A stretch of 64,000 bases of DNA. It comes from an uncultured Devosia sp. (GTDB lineage: Bacteria; Pseudomonadota; Alphaproteobacteria; Rhizobiales; Devosiaceae). The position numbers and the translations under genes were made by a program. Positions 27,510 through 36,180 of the stretch are shown here, in pieces; within the stretch, counting starts at the first letter, position 1; each line of letters begins with the position of its first letter. Below the pieces are notes generated by a model, which was not told the origin of the DNA, made no database searches, and was given only the letters and a program-made list of their open reading frames with translations. Location: positions 1,618,001-1,682,000 of the forward strand of contig NZ_CAUQDV010000001.1 of NCBI RefSeq assembly GCF_963517015.1, written 5' to 3'.

Positions 27510-28130
27510 TCAGGGTGAGCGCATGAGCAATTGCGCAAAGCGGCGGCCAACGCGCTTCGCGTGGGCCTGACGGGCCGCGTCGGTGGGGTGGTCCTGACCG
27601 AGGGGGCCATCGAGCAGCAGGGCGGCGAGGCCATGCACATGGGCCCAATAGATGTCCTGCAGCTCGGCCTCGGCGTCGGTTCCGTGCACGAGATGAACGA
27701 GGCGGTCCAGCTCGCTGCGGGCCTTGACACTGGCGGCGACGGCAGCGGGGAAGCGGGCGGCATCCCATAGATCGGGGTTGAACATCAGCCGAAAGAGACC
27801 CGGATTGGCGAGGGCGAAGCCGATGTATGCCGCGCCGGCGGCTTCGGCCGCGGTTTCGGCGCCATCGCGGGTGGCCATGTCCGTGCTTCCCGCCAGGCGC
27901 TCGGCCAATTCATCGAAACCCAGGGTGACGAGTTCGGCCAGGATGGTCTCGCGGTCGCCGAAGTGATGGTAGGGCGCCTGGTGGGTCACCTCGGCGCGGC
28001 GGGCCACTTCGCGCATGCTGAGTGCCGCAGCGCCCTGATCGTTGAGCAGGGCGCGGGCAGTGATGAGGATCTGTTGGCGCAGGGGTGCAGTCGATTGCGC
28101 GGCGGCTCTGGAGGACTTGGAAGCTGACAT
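27510..28130 (-). CDS. TetR-family transcriptional regulator
   Basis: A 206-residue TetR-type repressor. The DNA-binding domain lies at residues 18-65 (LRQQILITARALLNDQGAAALSMREVARRAEVTHQAPYHHFGDRETILAEL), and the remainder is the helical ligand-binding domain (a TetR_C-like region with WDAARFPAAV). The ATG at 28130 follows a run of codons without an RBS; an ATG at 28148 is an alternative. It is divergent from the fused oxidoreductase gene, and two matched palindromes lie between them, so it very likely represses that gene and itself. The inducer is unknown. Confidence 0.9.
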   Translation of the reverse strand: MSASKSSRAAAQSTAPLRQQILITARALLNDQGAAALSMREVARRAEVTHQAPYHHFGDRETILAELVTLGFDELAERLAGSTDMATRDGAETAAEAAGAAYIGFALANPGLFRLMFNPDLWDAARFPAAVAASVKARSELDRLVHLVHGTDAEAELQDIYWAHVHGLAALLLDGPLGQDHPTDAARQAHAKRVGRRFAQLLMRSP

Positions 28131-28150
28131 AAGCGCAGATTGTCGCATGG

Positions 28151-28167
28151 ACTTGACGCTGTCAAGT
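28151..28167. promoter_or_regulatory. TetR-type operator, site 1
   Basis: ACTTGAC-GCT-GTCAAGT, a 17-bp palindrome with a three-base centre. It is in the divergent promoter region of the TetR gene, 21 bases upstream of that gene's start, and has the same length and outer bases as site 2. Confidence 0.72.
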
Positions 28168-28184
28168 ATGGGGCGTAGCTCCTG

Positions 28185-28201
28185 ACTAGACAGTGTCTAG
28201 T
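28185..28201. promoter_or_regulatory. TetR-type operator, site 2
   Basis: ACTAGACA-G-TGTCTAGT, a 17-bp palindrome with a one-base centre, ending 14 bases before the oxidoreductase ATG. Its centre is 34 bp from the centre of site 1. Both fit ACTWGAC-N3-GTCWAGT. Confidence 0.75.
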
Positions 28202-28215
28202 TATGGAGTTTCGAG

Positions 28216-30522
28216 ATGGACAGGATTGCAGACGTGATCAATGCCGATGTGGTGGTCATCGGATCGGGTGTTGGCGGGTTGGCTGCGGCGGGACTGCTGG
28301 CCGGGGTCGATGGGCGACGGGTATTCGTGCTGGAGCAGCACACCGAGCCGGGTGGTTTTACCCATGCCTTTCGCCGCGATGGGGCGAGCTGGGACGTGGG
28401 GCTGCATTATGTCGGTGACGTCGCGCCCGGGGACGAAGCGCGGCTCTATTTCGACTATCTCTCGGGTGGCGCCCTGCAATGGCGCCGCATGACCGAGGAC
28501 TTCGAGCATTTCCACTACCCGGACCTGCATCTGCCGGTACCGTCCGATCCGAAAGCCTATCGCGACCGTCTGGTGCAGTTGTTCCCCCAGGAGGAAGCGG
28601 CGATCGACCGATATTTTGCCGAAGTACGCAAGGCCGTGGAGTGGTCGACGCTGGGCTTCAAGCGGGCCATGATGCCAAGGGCAGTGGAGCCGCTACTGGC
28701 ACTGCTGCAGCGGCTGACGGGACGCAGGGCCAAGCAAACCACAGCAGCGGTATTGGCGAAAATGGTGCGGTCGCCCAAGCTGCGGGCCCTGTTGGCGTCG
28801 CAATGGATGGATTATGGCGTCCCGCCGCGGCAGAGCGCCTTTGCCATCCATGCGGAGATCGTGGCGCATTATCTGCGGGGTGGCTGGTATCCCGAGGGTG
28901 GTGCGACCCGGATTTCGCGCACATTCGAGATCGGTATCGAGCGGTCCGGTGGTGCGGTTCGGGTTGGGCAGGAGGTCAAGGAAATCCTGGTCGAGCGAGG
29001 CCAGGTCGTGGGCGTGCGCGTCCTCGATCATCGCGGGGCCATGCCGCGTGAAGTGATCTATCGGTCGCCGGTGGTTATTTCCAATGCGGGAGCGCCGATC
29101 ACCTATGAGCGACTGTTGCCGGTTACCGGCCCAGTGGGACTGTTGACGGCACGGCAGCGTGGATTGATCAAGGCGCTGGGCTCGGGCCGGCATGCGCGGC
29201 TCAGTGCGGTCATTCTCTATCTGCGGCTCAAGAGTTCGGCAGCAGTGCTCGGCGTCAAGGGTGAGAACCACTGGATCAATGCCGACTATGCGCATGACGA
29301 TCTGGCGGGGATGACGGAGGGCATGCTGAACGGGCAGCCGACACGGCTCTACCTCACCTTTCCGTCGATGAAGAGCGGCGACGAGCATGTGCCGACGGCC
29401 GAAGTCATGGGCTTTGTGGAAACCGACGCTTTCGAGCTCTGGCAGGGAACGCGCAAGGGCGCACGCGGCGCCGATTATCTGGCACTCAAGGACCGCATGG
29501 CTGAAGGCATGCTGGCGATGGCCGACAAGGCGGTGCCGGGACTGCGGGATCTGGTGGCCTATGCCGAAGTGGGGTCGCCGCTGACGGTGGAGCATTATAG
29601 CCAGCATCCGCATGGGCGGATTTTCGGGATGCCAGCGACGCCCGAGCGTTATCGATCGGAGCCTTTGGGGCCGCGGACGCCGGTGAAGGGGCTGTTCCTG
29701 TCAGGGGCGGATGCGGGGTGCCTGGGCATTGTCGGGGCGCTGATGGGCGGGGTGGGCGCGGCCTGCCAGGTGTTGGGGTCAGACGGATTTCCGCGCATCG
29801 ATGCGGCGCTGAAGCGGGGCCTGCCGGTGCCGGCGGGCGCGGTGGCGGCTCTGCCGGAGGGCAAGGCGCATGCAGTGCTCACCGGGCGCAAGGCGCTGAC
29901 CGGCAATATCTATCGGCTCGAGTTCGAGCTCGATCGTGATATGCAGCGCTTTGCGCCGGGGCAGTTTGCCCGCATCCGGGTCGCGGATTTCGAATGGCGC
30001 GACTATTCGATCGCAGCACTGGAGGGGCGGCGCATCACCTTCCTGATCAGCACGCGGACAGGTGGGCTGGGCTCGCGCTTTGCGGCGGAAGCGCCGCTGG
30101 GCACCAGCACAATGATCGAAGGGCCGATGGGGCGGTTTACGCTCGGTGACAGCGGGCGGCGCAAGGTGTTTGTCGCGACGGGGACGGGGCTGGTGCCTTT
30201 CCTACCGATGTTCCAGCAGTTGGCGCGCGAGGGCAGGCTGGAAGAGGCCACGCTGTATTTTGGCTGTCGCAGCAAGGCTGACGATATCACCGTCGGGGCC
30301 ACGAGCCTGCCGGGTAACGTGGTGCTGTGCCTTGACGGTGAAGGCGAGGCGGGAAAGGCTCCGCAGGCTTTTGCCGGACGGGTGACGGATGTGCTGGCCC
30401 TGCATGATGGCGCGCTGGCCGAAGAGGAATTCTATCTCTGTGGTTCGGCGGCCATGGTGGCCGATGCGGCGGCGCTGCTGGCGCGGCGTGGCGCCGGACA
30501 GGTGTTCAGCGAATTGTACTGA
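28216..30522 (+). CDS. FAD-dependent phytoene-dehydrogenase/retinol-saturase-like oxidoreductase fused to a ferredoxin-reductase-type domain
   Basis: A 768-residue two-part flavoprotein. Residues 8-530 resemble phytoene desaturases and all-trans-retinol 13,14-reductases: the N-terminal dinucleotide motif is VVVIGSGVGGLAAAGLLAG with HTEPGGFTHAF, and the C-terminal FAD block is GLFLSGADAGCLGIVGALMGG. Residues 550-768 are a ferredoxin-NADP reductase-like module (FAPGQFARIRV; RDYSIA, the FAD RxYS motif; VFVATGTGLVPFLPM for NAD binding). The second module could pass NAD(P)H electrons to the first, so it may be a self-sufficient reductase or saturase of a polyene or similar lipid; substrate unknown. 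GGAG is seven bases before the ATG. Controlled by the divergent TetR. Confidence 0.82.
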   Translation: MDRIADVINADVVVIGSGVGGLAAAGLLAGVDGRRVFVLEQHTEPGGFTHAFRRDGASWDVGLHYVGDVAPGDEARLYFDYLSGGALQWRRMTEDFEHFHYPDLHLPVPSDPKAYRDRLVQLFPQEEAAIDRYFAEVRKAVEWSTLGFKRAMMPRAVEPLLALLQRLTGRRAKQTTAAVLAKMVRSPKLRALLASQWMDYGVPPRQSAFAIHAEIVAHYLRGGWYPEGGATRISRTFEIGIERSGGAVRVGQEVKEILVERGQVVGVRVLDHRGAMPREVIYRSPVVISNAGAPITYERLLPVTGPVGLLTARQRGLIKALGSGRHARLSAVILYLRLKSSAAVLGVKGENHWINADYAHDDLAGMTEGMLNGQPTRLYLTFPSMKSGDEHVPTAEVMGFVETDAFELWQGTRKGARGADYLALKDRMAEGMLAMADKAVPGLRDLVAYAEVGSPLTVEHYSQHPHGRIFGMPATPERYRSEPLGPRTPVKGLFLSGADAGCLGIVGALMGGVGAACQVLGSDGFPRIDAALKRGLPVPAGAVAALPEGKAHAVLTGRKALTGNIYRLEFELDRDMQRFAPGQFARIRVADFEWRDYSIAALEGRRITFLISTRTGGLGSRFAAEAPLGTSTMIEGPMGRFTLGDSGRRKVFVATGTGLVPFLPMFQQLAREGRLEEATLYFGCRSKADDITVGATSLPGNVVLCLDGEGEAGKAPQAFAGRVTDVLALHDGALAEEEFYLCGSAAMVADAAALLARRGAGQVFSELY

Positions 30523-30526
30523 ACGC

Positions 30527-30556
30527 AAAAGGGGCACCCGGTGGGTGCCCCTTTTT
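30527..30556. terminator. Bidirectional intrinsic terminator between the oxidoreductase and acnB genes
   Basis: AAAAGGGGCACCC-GGT-GGGTGCCCCTTTTT: a 10-bp G/C stem with A-tract before and T-tract after, so it can stop transcription from both convergent genes. Confidence 0.9.
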
Positions 30557-30575
30557 CATTGGGATGGGACTTCGC

Positions 30576-33365
30576 CTAGAAGTGGACCGACTTGGAATCC
30601 AGCGGGTTGTTGCTGGTGGGCGGGGCGAATTTGGTCAGGTCGATGCCTTCGACGGCCGACTTGTATTCGTCTGCACTCGGGGTGCGGCCCAGGATGGCGG
30701 AGAGAACGACAACCGGGGTCGAGGCGAGAAGGGACTCGCCCTTCTTTTCGGCGGTGTCTTCAACGACGCGGCCCTGGAAGAGGCGAGTCGAGGTGGCGAG
30801 GACGGTGTCGCCCTTTTCGGCCTTTTCCTGGTTGCCCATGCAGAGATTGCAGCCAGGGCGCTCCAGATAGAGGATGTTCTCGTATTCGGTGCGATTGGCG
30901 GTCTTGGGCGCCAGGTCGTCGAATTCAAAGCCCGAATAGCGCTGCAGGATTTCCCAGTCGCCTTCGGCCTTGAGCTCGTCGATGATGTTGTAGGTCGGGG
31001 CGGCCACGACCAGTGGTGCCTTGAACTCGACCTTGCCGGTGTCCTTCTCGAGGTTCTTGAGCATCTGGGCGACGATCTTCATGTCGCCCTTGTGGACCAT
31101 GCAGGAGCCGACGAAGCCCAGGTCAACCTTCTTGGTGCCGCCGTAGTAGGAAACGGGGCGGATGGTGTCGTGGGTGTAGCGGCGGGAGACGTCGGAATTG
31201 TTGACGTCGGGGTCGGCAATCATCGGCTCGTCGATCAGGTCGAGATCGACCACGACTTCGGCGAAGTATTTGGCATTGGCATCGGGGGTGAGCGCGGGCT
31301 TTTCGCCCGAGCGGATCTCAGCGATGCGGCGATCGGCCTTGGCGATCAGGCCCTTGAGGGTCTGGCCGGCATTGTCCATGCCCTTGTCGATCATGATCTG
31401 CATGCGCGACTTGGCGATTTCGAGCGACTCGATGAGCGTGGCGTCTTCCGAGATACAGATGGAGGCCTTGGCCTTCATCTCGGCGGTCCAGTCGGTGAAG
31501 GTGAAGGCCTGGTCGGCCAGCAGCGTGCCGATATGGACTTCGATGATGCGGCCCTGGAAGACGTTGTCGCCATGCTGGGCCAGCATCTGGGCCTGGGTGG
31601 CGTGGACGACGTCGCGGAAATCCATATGCGGCTGCATGCGGCCCTTGAAGGTGACCTTCACGGACTGCGGGATGGGCATGGTGGCTTCGCCGGTGGCAAG
31701 GGCCAGTGCAACGGTGCCGGAGTCGGCGCCGAAGGCGACGCCCTTGGACATGCGGGTGTGCGAGTCACCGCCGATGATGATGTCCCAATCGTCCACGGTG
31801 ATGTCGTTGAGCACCTTGTGGATTACGTCGGTCATGGCGTGATAGTGGCCGATCGGGTCACGCGCGGTGATGACGCCGAAATTGTTCATGAAGGCCATGA
31901 GCTTGGGAATATTGGCCTGAGCCTTCTTGTCCCAGACCGAAGCCGTGTGACAGCCGGACTGATAGGCGCCATCGACCAGGGGCGAGATGACGGTGGCCGC
32001 CATGGCTTCGAGTTCCTGGGCGGTCATCAGGCCGGTGGTGTCCTGCGAGCCGACGATGTTGACCTTGACGCGCACGTCAGAGCCGGCGTGCAGCACCTTG
32101 CCGGGCGTAACGCCGACGGCATTGCGGTTGAAGATCTTTTCAACGGCGGTGAGGCCCTGGCCCTCGACGGTGATTTCCTTGTTGGGCGCAAAGACCTGCG
32201 GGGCTTCGACGCCCAGCGTTTCGGCAGCAAAGGTCTGCAGCTTCTTGCCGAAGACGATGGCGTAGGACGAGCCGGCCTTCATGAACTCGGTCTTCTGGGG
32301 CGTGAAGGCGGAAGCGATGTCGACCAGTTCCTGGCCGTTTTCGTCACGGAGCTTTTTGGCCTTGGTGTCGATCTTGAGGACGGTGCCGGTCTCGACCGAG
32401 TATTTCTGTTCGAGGATCGGGTTGCCCTCGTTGTTGAGGATCGGCTTGCCGTCCTCGCCGAGCTTCTTGACCCAGTTCTTGAGGTTGAGGCCGATGCCGC
32501 CGGTCACGTCGACCGTGGTGGCGAAAATCGGCGAAATGCCATTGGTGCCGGCTACGACGGGGGCGAAGTTGACGAAGGGCACGTAGGGGCTGGACTGCTT
32601 GCCGGTCCAGAGCGCCACGTTGTTGACGCCGGACATGCGCGAGGAGCCAACGCCCATGGTGCCCTTTTCGGCGATCATCATGACGCGCTTGTCGGGATGG
32701 GCGGCCTGGAGGGCCTGGATTTCCGCCTGGGCGGCCGGCGTCATCATGCACTGGCCATGCAGCTGGCGGTCGGAGCGCGAATGGGCCTGGTTGCCGGGGG
32801 AGAGCAGGTCGGTGGAAATATCGCCTTCAGCGGCGATATAGGTCACGACCTTGATCTCGTCATCGACCTCGGGGAGCTTGGTGAAGAATTCGGCCTTGCT
32901 GTAGCTGTCGAGCACGTCGCGGGCGACGGCATTGCCGGCCTTGTAGGCGTCGCGCAGGCGGAACATGTCGGCGTCGTAGAGGAAGACCTGGGTCTTGAGC
33001 ACGTCGCCGGCGGCCTGGGCGTTCTCGCCATTGCCCAGAGCGACATCAAGCAGCACTTCGACCGAGGGGCCGCCCTTCATGTGGGACAGCAGTTCGAGCG
33101 CGAAGGCGGGGGTGATCTCGGGGACGAGGGTTTCGCCCAGGATGATCTGCTTGAGGAAGGCGGCCTTGACCGTGGCGGCAGGAGTGGTGCCGGGCAGGGT
33201 ATTGTAGATGAAGAATTTCAGGGCGTCGGCGCGGTGTTCGTTGCCGGTGTCGCGGATCAGGGCGATGATTTCACCGGTCAGGCCGCCAGCATCGATCGGC
33301 TTGGGGGCGAGGCCCTGTTCCTTGCGGCTTTCGATTTCGGCCAGGTAGTCGGAATAGAGGGTCAT
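30576..33365 (-). CDS. acnB: Aconitate hydratase B
   Basis: A 929-residue bifunctional AcnB, which isomerises citrate and isocitrate via cis-aconitate in the TCA cycle (and often 2-methylisocitrate dehydration). The iron-sulfur ligand motif is seen as RPGCNLCMGNQEKA near residue 815. Other family blocks are GGDSHTRMSKGVAFGADSGTVALALATG and GFVGSCMVHKGD, and the N-terminal HEAT-like region is present (LLDVALGNGENAQAAGDVL). The length is typical of AcnB in Proteobacteria. The ATG at 33365 is the first with an RBS-like GAGAA; longer readings enter the intergenic region. Confidence 0.96.
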   Translation of the reverse strand: MTLYSDYLAEIESRKEQGLAPKPIDAGGLTGEIIALIRDTGNEHRADALKFFIYNTLPGTTPAATVKAAFLKQIILGETLVPEITPAFALELLSHMKGGPSVEVLLDVALGNGENAQAAGDVLKTQVFLYDADMFRLRDAYKAGNAVARDVLDSYSKAEFFTKLPEVDDEIKVVTYIAAEGDISTDLLSPGNQAHSRSDRQLHGQCMMTPAAQAEIQALQAAHPDKRVMMIAEKGTMGVGSSRMSGVNNVALWTGKQSSPYVPFVNFAPVVAGTNGISPIFATTVDVTGGIGLNLKNWVKKLGEDGKPILNNEGNPILEQKYSVETGTVLKIDTKAKKLRDENGQELVDIASAFTPQKTEFMKAGSSYAIVFGKKLQTFAAETLGVEAPQVFAPNKEITVEGQGLTAVEKIFNRNAVGVTPGKVLHAGSDVRVKVNIVGSQDTTGLMTAQELEAMAATVISPLVDGAYQSGCHTASVWDKKAQANIPKLMAFMNNFGVITARDPIGHYHAMTDVIHKVLNDITVDDWDIIIGGDSHTRMSKGVAFGADSGTVALALATGEATMPIPQSVKVTFKGRMQPHMDFRDVVHATQAQMLAQHGDNVFQGRIIEVHIGTLLADQAFTFTDWTAEMKAKASICISEDATLIESLEIAKSRMQIMIDKGMDNAGQTLKGLIAKADRRIAEIRSGEKPALTPDANAKYFAEVVVDLDLIDEPMIADPDVNNSDVSRRYTHDTIRPVSYYGGTKKVDLGFVGSCMVHKGDMKIVAQMLKNLEKDTGKVEFKAPLVVAAPTYNIIDELKAEGDWEILQRYSGFEFDDLAPKTANRTEYENILYLERPGCNLCMGNQEKAEKGDTVLATSTRLFQGRVVEDTAEKKGESLLASTPVVVLSAILGRTPSADEYKSAVEGIDLTKFAPPTSNNPLDSKSVHF

Positions 33366-33538
33366 CGCGTTCTCAACTTTGCGTGTGGGGCGGACGGGGG
33401 CGCTGCTGTGGGACCATCCTCTTATGGGTTCCCAGCGCGCCAGCCAAGATATGGGGCGCAAGCTAATCCATTTCAGCAAGGAAAGGGTTTTTGTTTGGGC
33501 AAGGGGCGGTCGGGAATGGGCAATGCCCGGCACGTAGC

Positions 33539-33784
33539 CTAGTTCTCGAAGCGCAGGCCTGCGGAGGAGGCGTCGCGCCAGACCAGGGCGCAATCGTGCA
33601 TCAGATTGTCGGGCATGAGGACGTAGAAATCGTCGGGCAGGGCGTGGTCGTCGCCGAGGGCGATGCGGGCGCCGGTGCGACTGAGATCGACGACATTGAC
33701 CTCGATACGCGTCAGTCCATCGCCGGAGACGATGGTGGCCCAGAGATCGACAGGAATGCGTGTGGCAGTTCTGCGTTCTTGCAT
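33539..33784 (-). CDS. PilZ-domain protein
   Basis: An 81-residue single-domain PilZ protein. The RR-x3-R motif at the N-terminus (QERRTATRIPVDLWATI) and the D-x-S-x2-G block (VVDLSRTGARIAL) are the two c-di-GMP contact motifs. It has no other domain, so it should act as an adaptor that binds c-di-GMP and a partner protein. It lies beside the HD-GYP gene, which could hydrolyse c-di-GMP, but the two are transcribed in opposite directions. Confidence 0.9.
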   Translation of the reverse strand: MQERRTATRIPVDLWATIVSGDGLTRIEVNVVDLSRTGARIALGDDHALPDDFYVLMPDNLMHDCALVWRDASSAGLRFEN

Positions 33785-34034
33785 GGCAGTTCTTCTATAC
33801 GGGTAATCCCGCAGTGTCTTTTCGTTATTGTTTCAAATGCTTGGCGTTGCGTTCAGATTTACTGATCCAGGCGATAGGCGAGCGCCGGACTGTATTTGGG
33901 GAATCATTTGCAGATGGTTTTGGGATTGGTGCGCATTGCAGCGCGATGATCGCCTGAAACGCTCAATTTGGTTTGGGCACACCATGGGACCTTAATACTT
34001 GGTGGTCATCATGGTTGCGGGAACGAGACGAGAC

Positions 34035-35390
34035 ATGACCGGCAAGACGACAGCAATCCATTTGTCCGACGTGGTGGGGGCGCTCAGCTATGCGCTTGAT
34101 ATTACCGAGGGACAGCCCGTGGGGCACAGCCTGCGCTGCTGCTGGCTCGGCATGCATCTGGGGCGCCGGATTGGGCTGTCGCAGGGCCAGCTATCCGATC
34201 TCTATTATACGCTGCTGCTCAAGGATATTGGCTGCAGCTCGAATGCGGCGCGGATTTGCCGGCTCTATCTGACGGACGACCTGAGCTTCAAGGGCGCCTA
34301 CAAGATGGTGGACAACAAGCTGCCCGAGGTGCTGCGCTTTCTGATCAGCCATACGGCGCGCGGGTCGGGCATGGTGGAACGCCTGCAGACCATGATCAAC
34401 ATCGCGCGCAATGGCGGCGAGATTGCGCGCGAGCTGATCGAGACGCGATGCCAGCGCGGCGCCGAGATCGCGCGCACCATGCGGTTTTCGGAAGTCGTGG
34501 CGTCGGGCATTCTCGATCTTGACGAACACTGGGATGGCTTGGGCCAGCCGGTGGGGCGCAAGGGAGACGAGATTTCGCTGTTTGCGCGGATTGCCCTTCT
34601 GGCGCAGGTTGCCGATGTGTTTTTCATGCGCGGCGGGGCCAAGGCGGCGCTGGAAGAAGTCAATGCGAGGGCAGGGCGGTGGTTCGATCCGACGCTGGTC
34701 GCGGCGCTCAATGCGATGGCCGGCGATCGCAGCGTCTGGGACGGCATGGCGGCCAATGACCTGGATGTGCTGGTGCGCGAAATCGAGCCGTCGAGCCTGA
34801 TCCGTGCCGTGGACGAAGATTATCTCGACGATATTGCCGCCGGCTTTGCCAAGGTGGTCGATGCCAAGAGTTCGTTCACGGCGGGACATAGCGAACGCGT
34901 GGCGCTGTTCGCGGATCTGATCGCCGAGCAGCTTGGCTATAGCGAGGCACGGCGGCGGTGGCTGCGACGGGCGGCGCTGCTGCATGATATTGGCAAGCTG
35001 GGCGTGTCCAATGCCATCCTCGACAAGATGGGCCGGCCCGACGATGACGAATGGGCGGCGATCAAGCGGCATCCCGAGCTGGGGCGGACGATCCTGTCAA
35101 AGATCGCGGCGCTGCGCGATACGGCGGTGATTGCGGGCAATCACCACGAGCGGCTGGACGGCAAGGGCTATCCGATGGGGATCGATGGGACGGAGATCGA
35201 CCTCGATACCCGCATTGTCACCACTGCGGATATTTTCGACGCGCTGACGGCTGACCGTCCCTATAGCAAGGCGATGCAGGTGCCGGTTGCGATGGACCTG
35301 ATGGCGCGCGACCTGGGGACGGCGATCGATCCGGTGTGTTTCGTGGCACTGCAGAACGGGCTTGAGCGGATGCACGAGATCGCCGCCTGA
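34035..35390 (+). CDS. Tandem HD / HD-GYP domain phosphodiesterase-like protein
   Basis: A 451-residue cytosolic protein. The N-terminal half is a degenerate HD domain (GHSLRCCWLGMHLGRR, then LLLKDIGCSSNAA, where Lys replaces the catalytic His of HD). The C-terminal half (about residues 270-445) is an HD-GYP domain with intact motifs: HSERVALFADLIAEQLG, LLHDIGKLGVSNAILDK, NHHERLDGKGYP. It lacks a sensor or receiver domain. The intact domain should bind metal and may hydrolyse c-di-GMP. The ATG at 34035 follows GAACGAGACGAGAC; starting further upstream adds 12 unconserved residues. Confidence 0.9.
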   Translation: MTGKTTAIHLSDVVGALSYALDITEGQPVGHSLRCCWLGMHLGRRIGLSQGQLSDLYYTLLLKDIGCSSNAARICRLYLTDDLSFKGAYKMVDNKLPEVLRFLISHTARGSGMVERLQTMINIARNGGEIARELIETRCQRGAEIARTMRFSEVVASGILDLDEHWDGLGQPVGRKGDEISLFARIALLAQVADVFFMRGGAKAALEEVNARAGRWFDPTLVAALNAMAGDRSVWDGMAANDLDVLVREIEPSSLIRAVDEDYLDDIAAGFAKVVDAKSSFTAGHSERVALFADLIAEQLGYSEARRRWLRRAALLHDIGKLGVSNAILDKMGRPDDDEWAAIKRHPELGRTILSKIAALRDTAVIAGNHHERLDGKGYPMGIDGTEIDLDTRIVTTADIFDALTADRPYSKAMQVPVAMDLMARDLGTAIDPVCFVALQNGLERMHEIAA

Positions 35391-35406
35391 CGGCGACCCC
35401 GGATTT

Positions 35407-36180
35407 CTAGGCCGCGACGGCCACGGGCGCGGCCTTCGCGCCGGTCATGAAGGCGACCGCATCGGACATGGTATAGTCCTTGGGGTCGATGACGCAGAGG
35501 CGCTTGCCGAGGCGGTGGACGTGGATGCGGTCTGCCACTTCGAAGACATGCGGCATGTTGTGGCTGATCAGCACGATGGGAATGCCGCGGGCGCGGACGT
35601 CCTGGATGAGATCGAGGACGCGGCGGGATTCCTTGACGCCAAGCGCGGCGGTGGGCTCATCGAGGATGATGACTTTCGAGCCGAAGGCGGCTGCGCGCGC
35701 GACAGCAACGCCCTGACGCTGGCCGCCGGAGAGGGTTTCGACGGCCTGGTTGATGTTCTGGATGGTCATCAGGCCGAGGTCGCTGAGCTTTTCGCGGGCG
35801 ATGCGCTCCATGGCAGGGCGGTCGAGTTGACGGAAGACCTGGCCCATGATGCCCGGCTTGCGCAGTTCGCGGCCCATGAACATGTTGTCGGCAATGGAGA
35901 GGGCCGGGGACATGGCGAGGGTCTGGTAGACCGTTTCGACGCCGGCCTTGCGGGCATCCATGGGCGAGGAGAAGGCGACGGGCTGGCCATCGAGGAAGAT
36001 GTCGCCACTGTCGGGTTTGAGTGCGCCCGAGAGCGCCTTGATCAGCGAGGACTTGCCGGCGCCATTGTCGCCGATGACAGCAAGAATTTCGCCGGGTAGG
36101 AGGTCGAAGTCGCAATTGTCGAGCGCAGTGACGCGGCCATAGCGCTTGTTGACGTTGCGAGCCTTGAGAACGGGTTCCAT
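35407..36180 (-). CDS. frcA: Sugar ABC transporter ATP-binding protein (FrcA-like)
   Basis: A 257-residue single-domain ABC ATPase energising import through FrcC. Walker A is GDNGAGKSS (about residues 38-46), the signature is LSGGQRQGVAVARA, Walker B is VIILDEPTAAL, and the H-loop is ISHNMPHVFEVADR. A single-domain ATPase rather than the fused RbsA/MglA form is characteristic of the Frc system, which in Sinorhizobium takes up fructose, mannose and ribose. Its ATG overlaps the frcC stop by one base (TGATG). It ends the operon. Confidence 0.88.
   Translation of the reverse strand: MEPVLKARNVNKRYGRVTALDNCDFDLLPGEILAVIGDNGAGKSSLIKALSGALKPDSGDIFLDGQPVAFSSPMDARKAGVETVYQTLAMSPALSIADNMFMGRELRKPGIMGQVFRQLDRPAMERIAREKLSDLGLMTIQNINQAVETLSGGQRQGVAVARAAAFGSKVIILDEPTAALGVKESRRVLDLIQDVRARGIPIVLISHNMPHVFEVADRIHVHRLGKRLCVIDPKDYTMSDAVAFMTGAKAAPVAVAA

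Noticed and set aside
30564..33542. A 992-codon open frame on the plus strand across acnB
   Set aside because: It is antisense to a well-supported aconitase gene, its product is Gly/Asp/Val-rich without any motif, and long antisense frames are expected from G+C-rich codon use.
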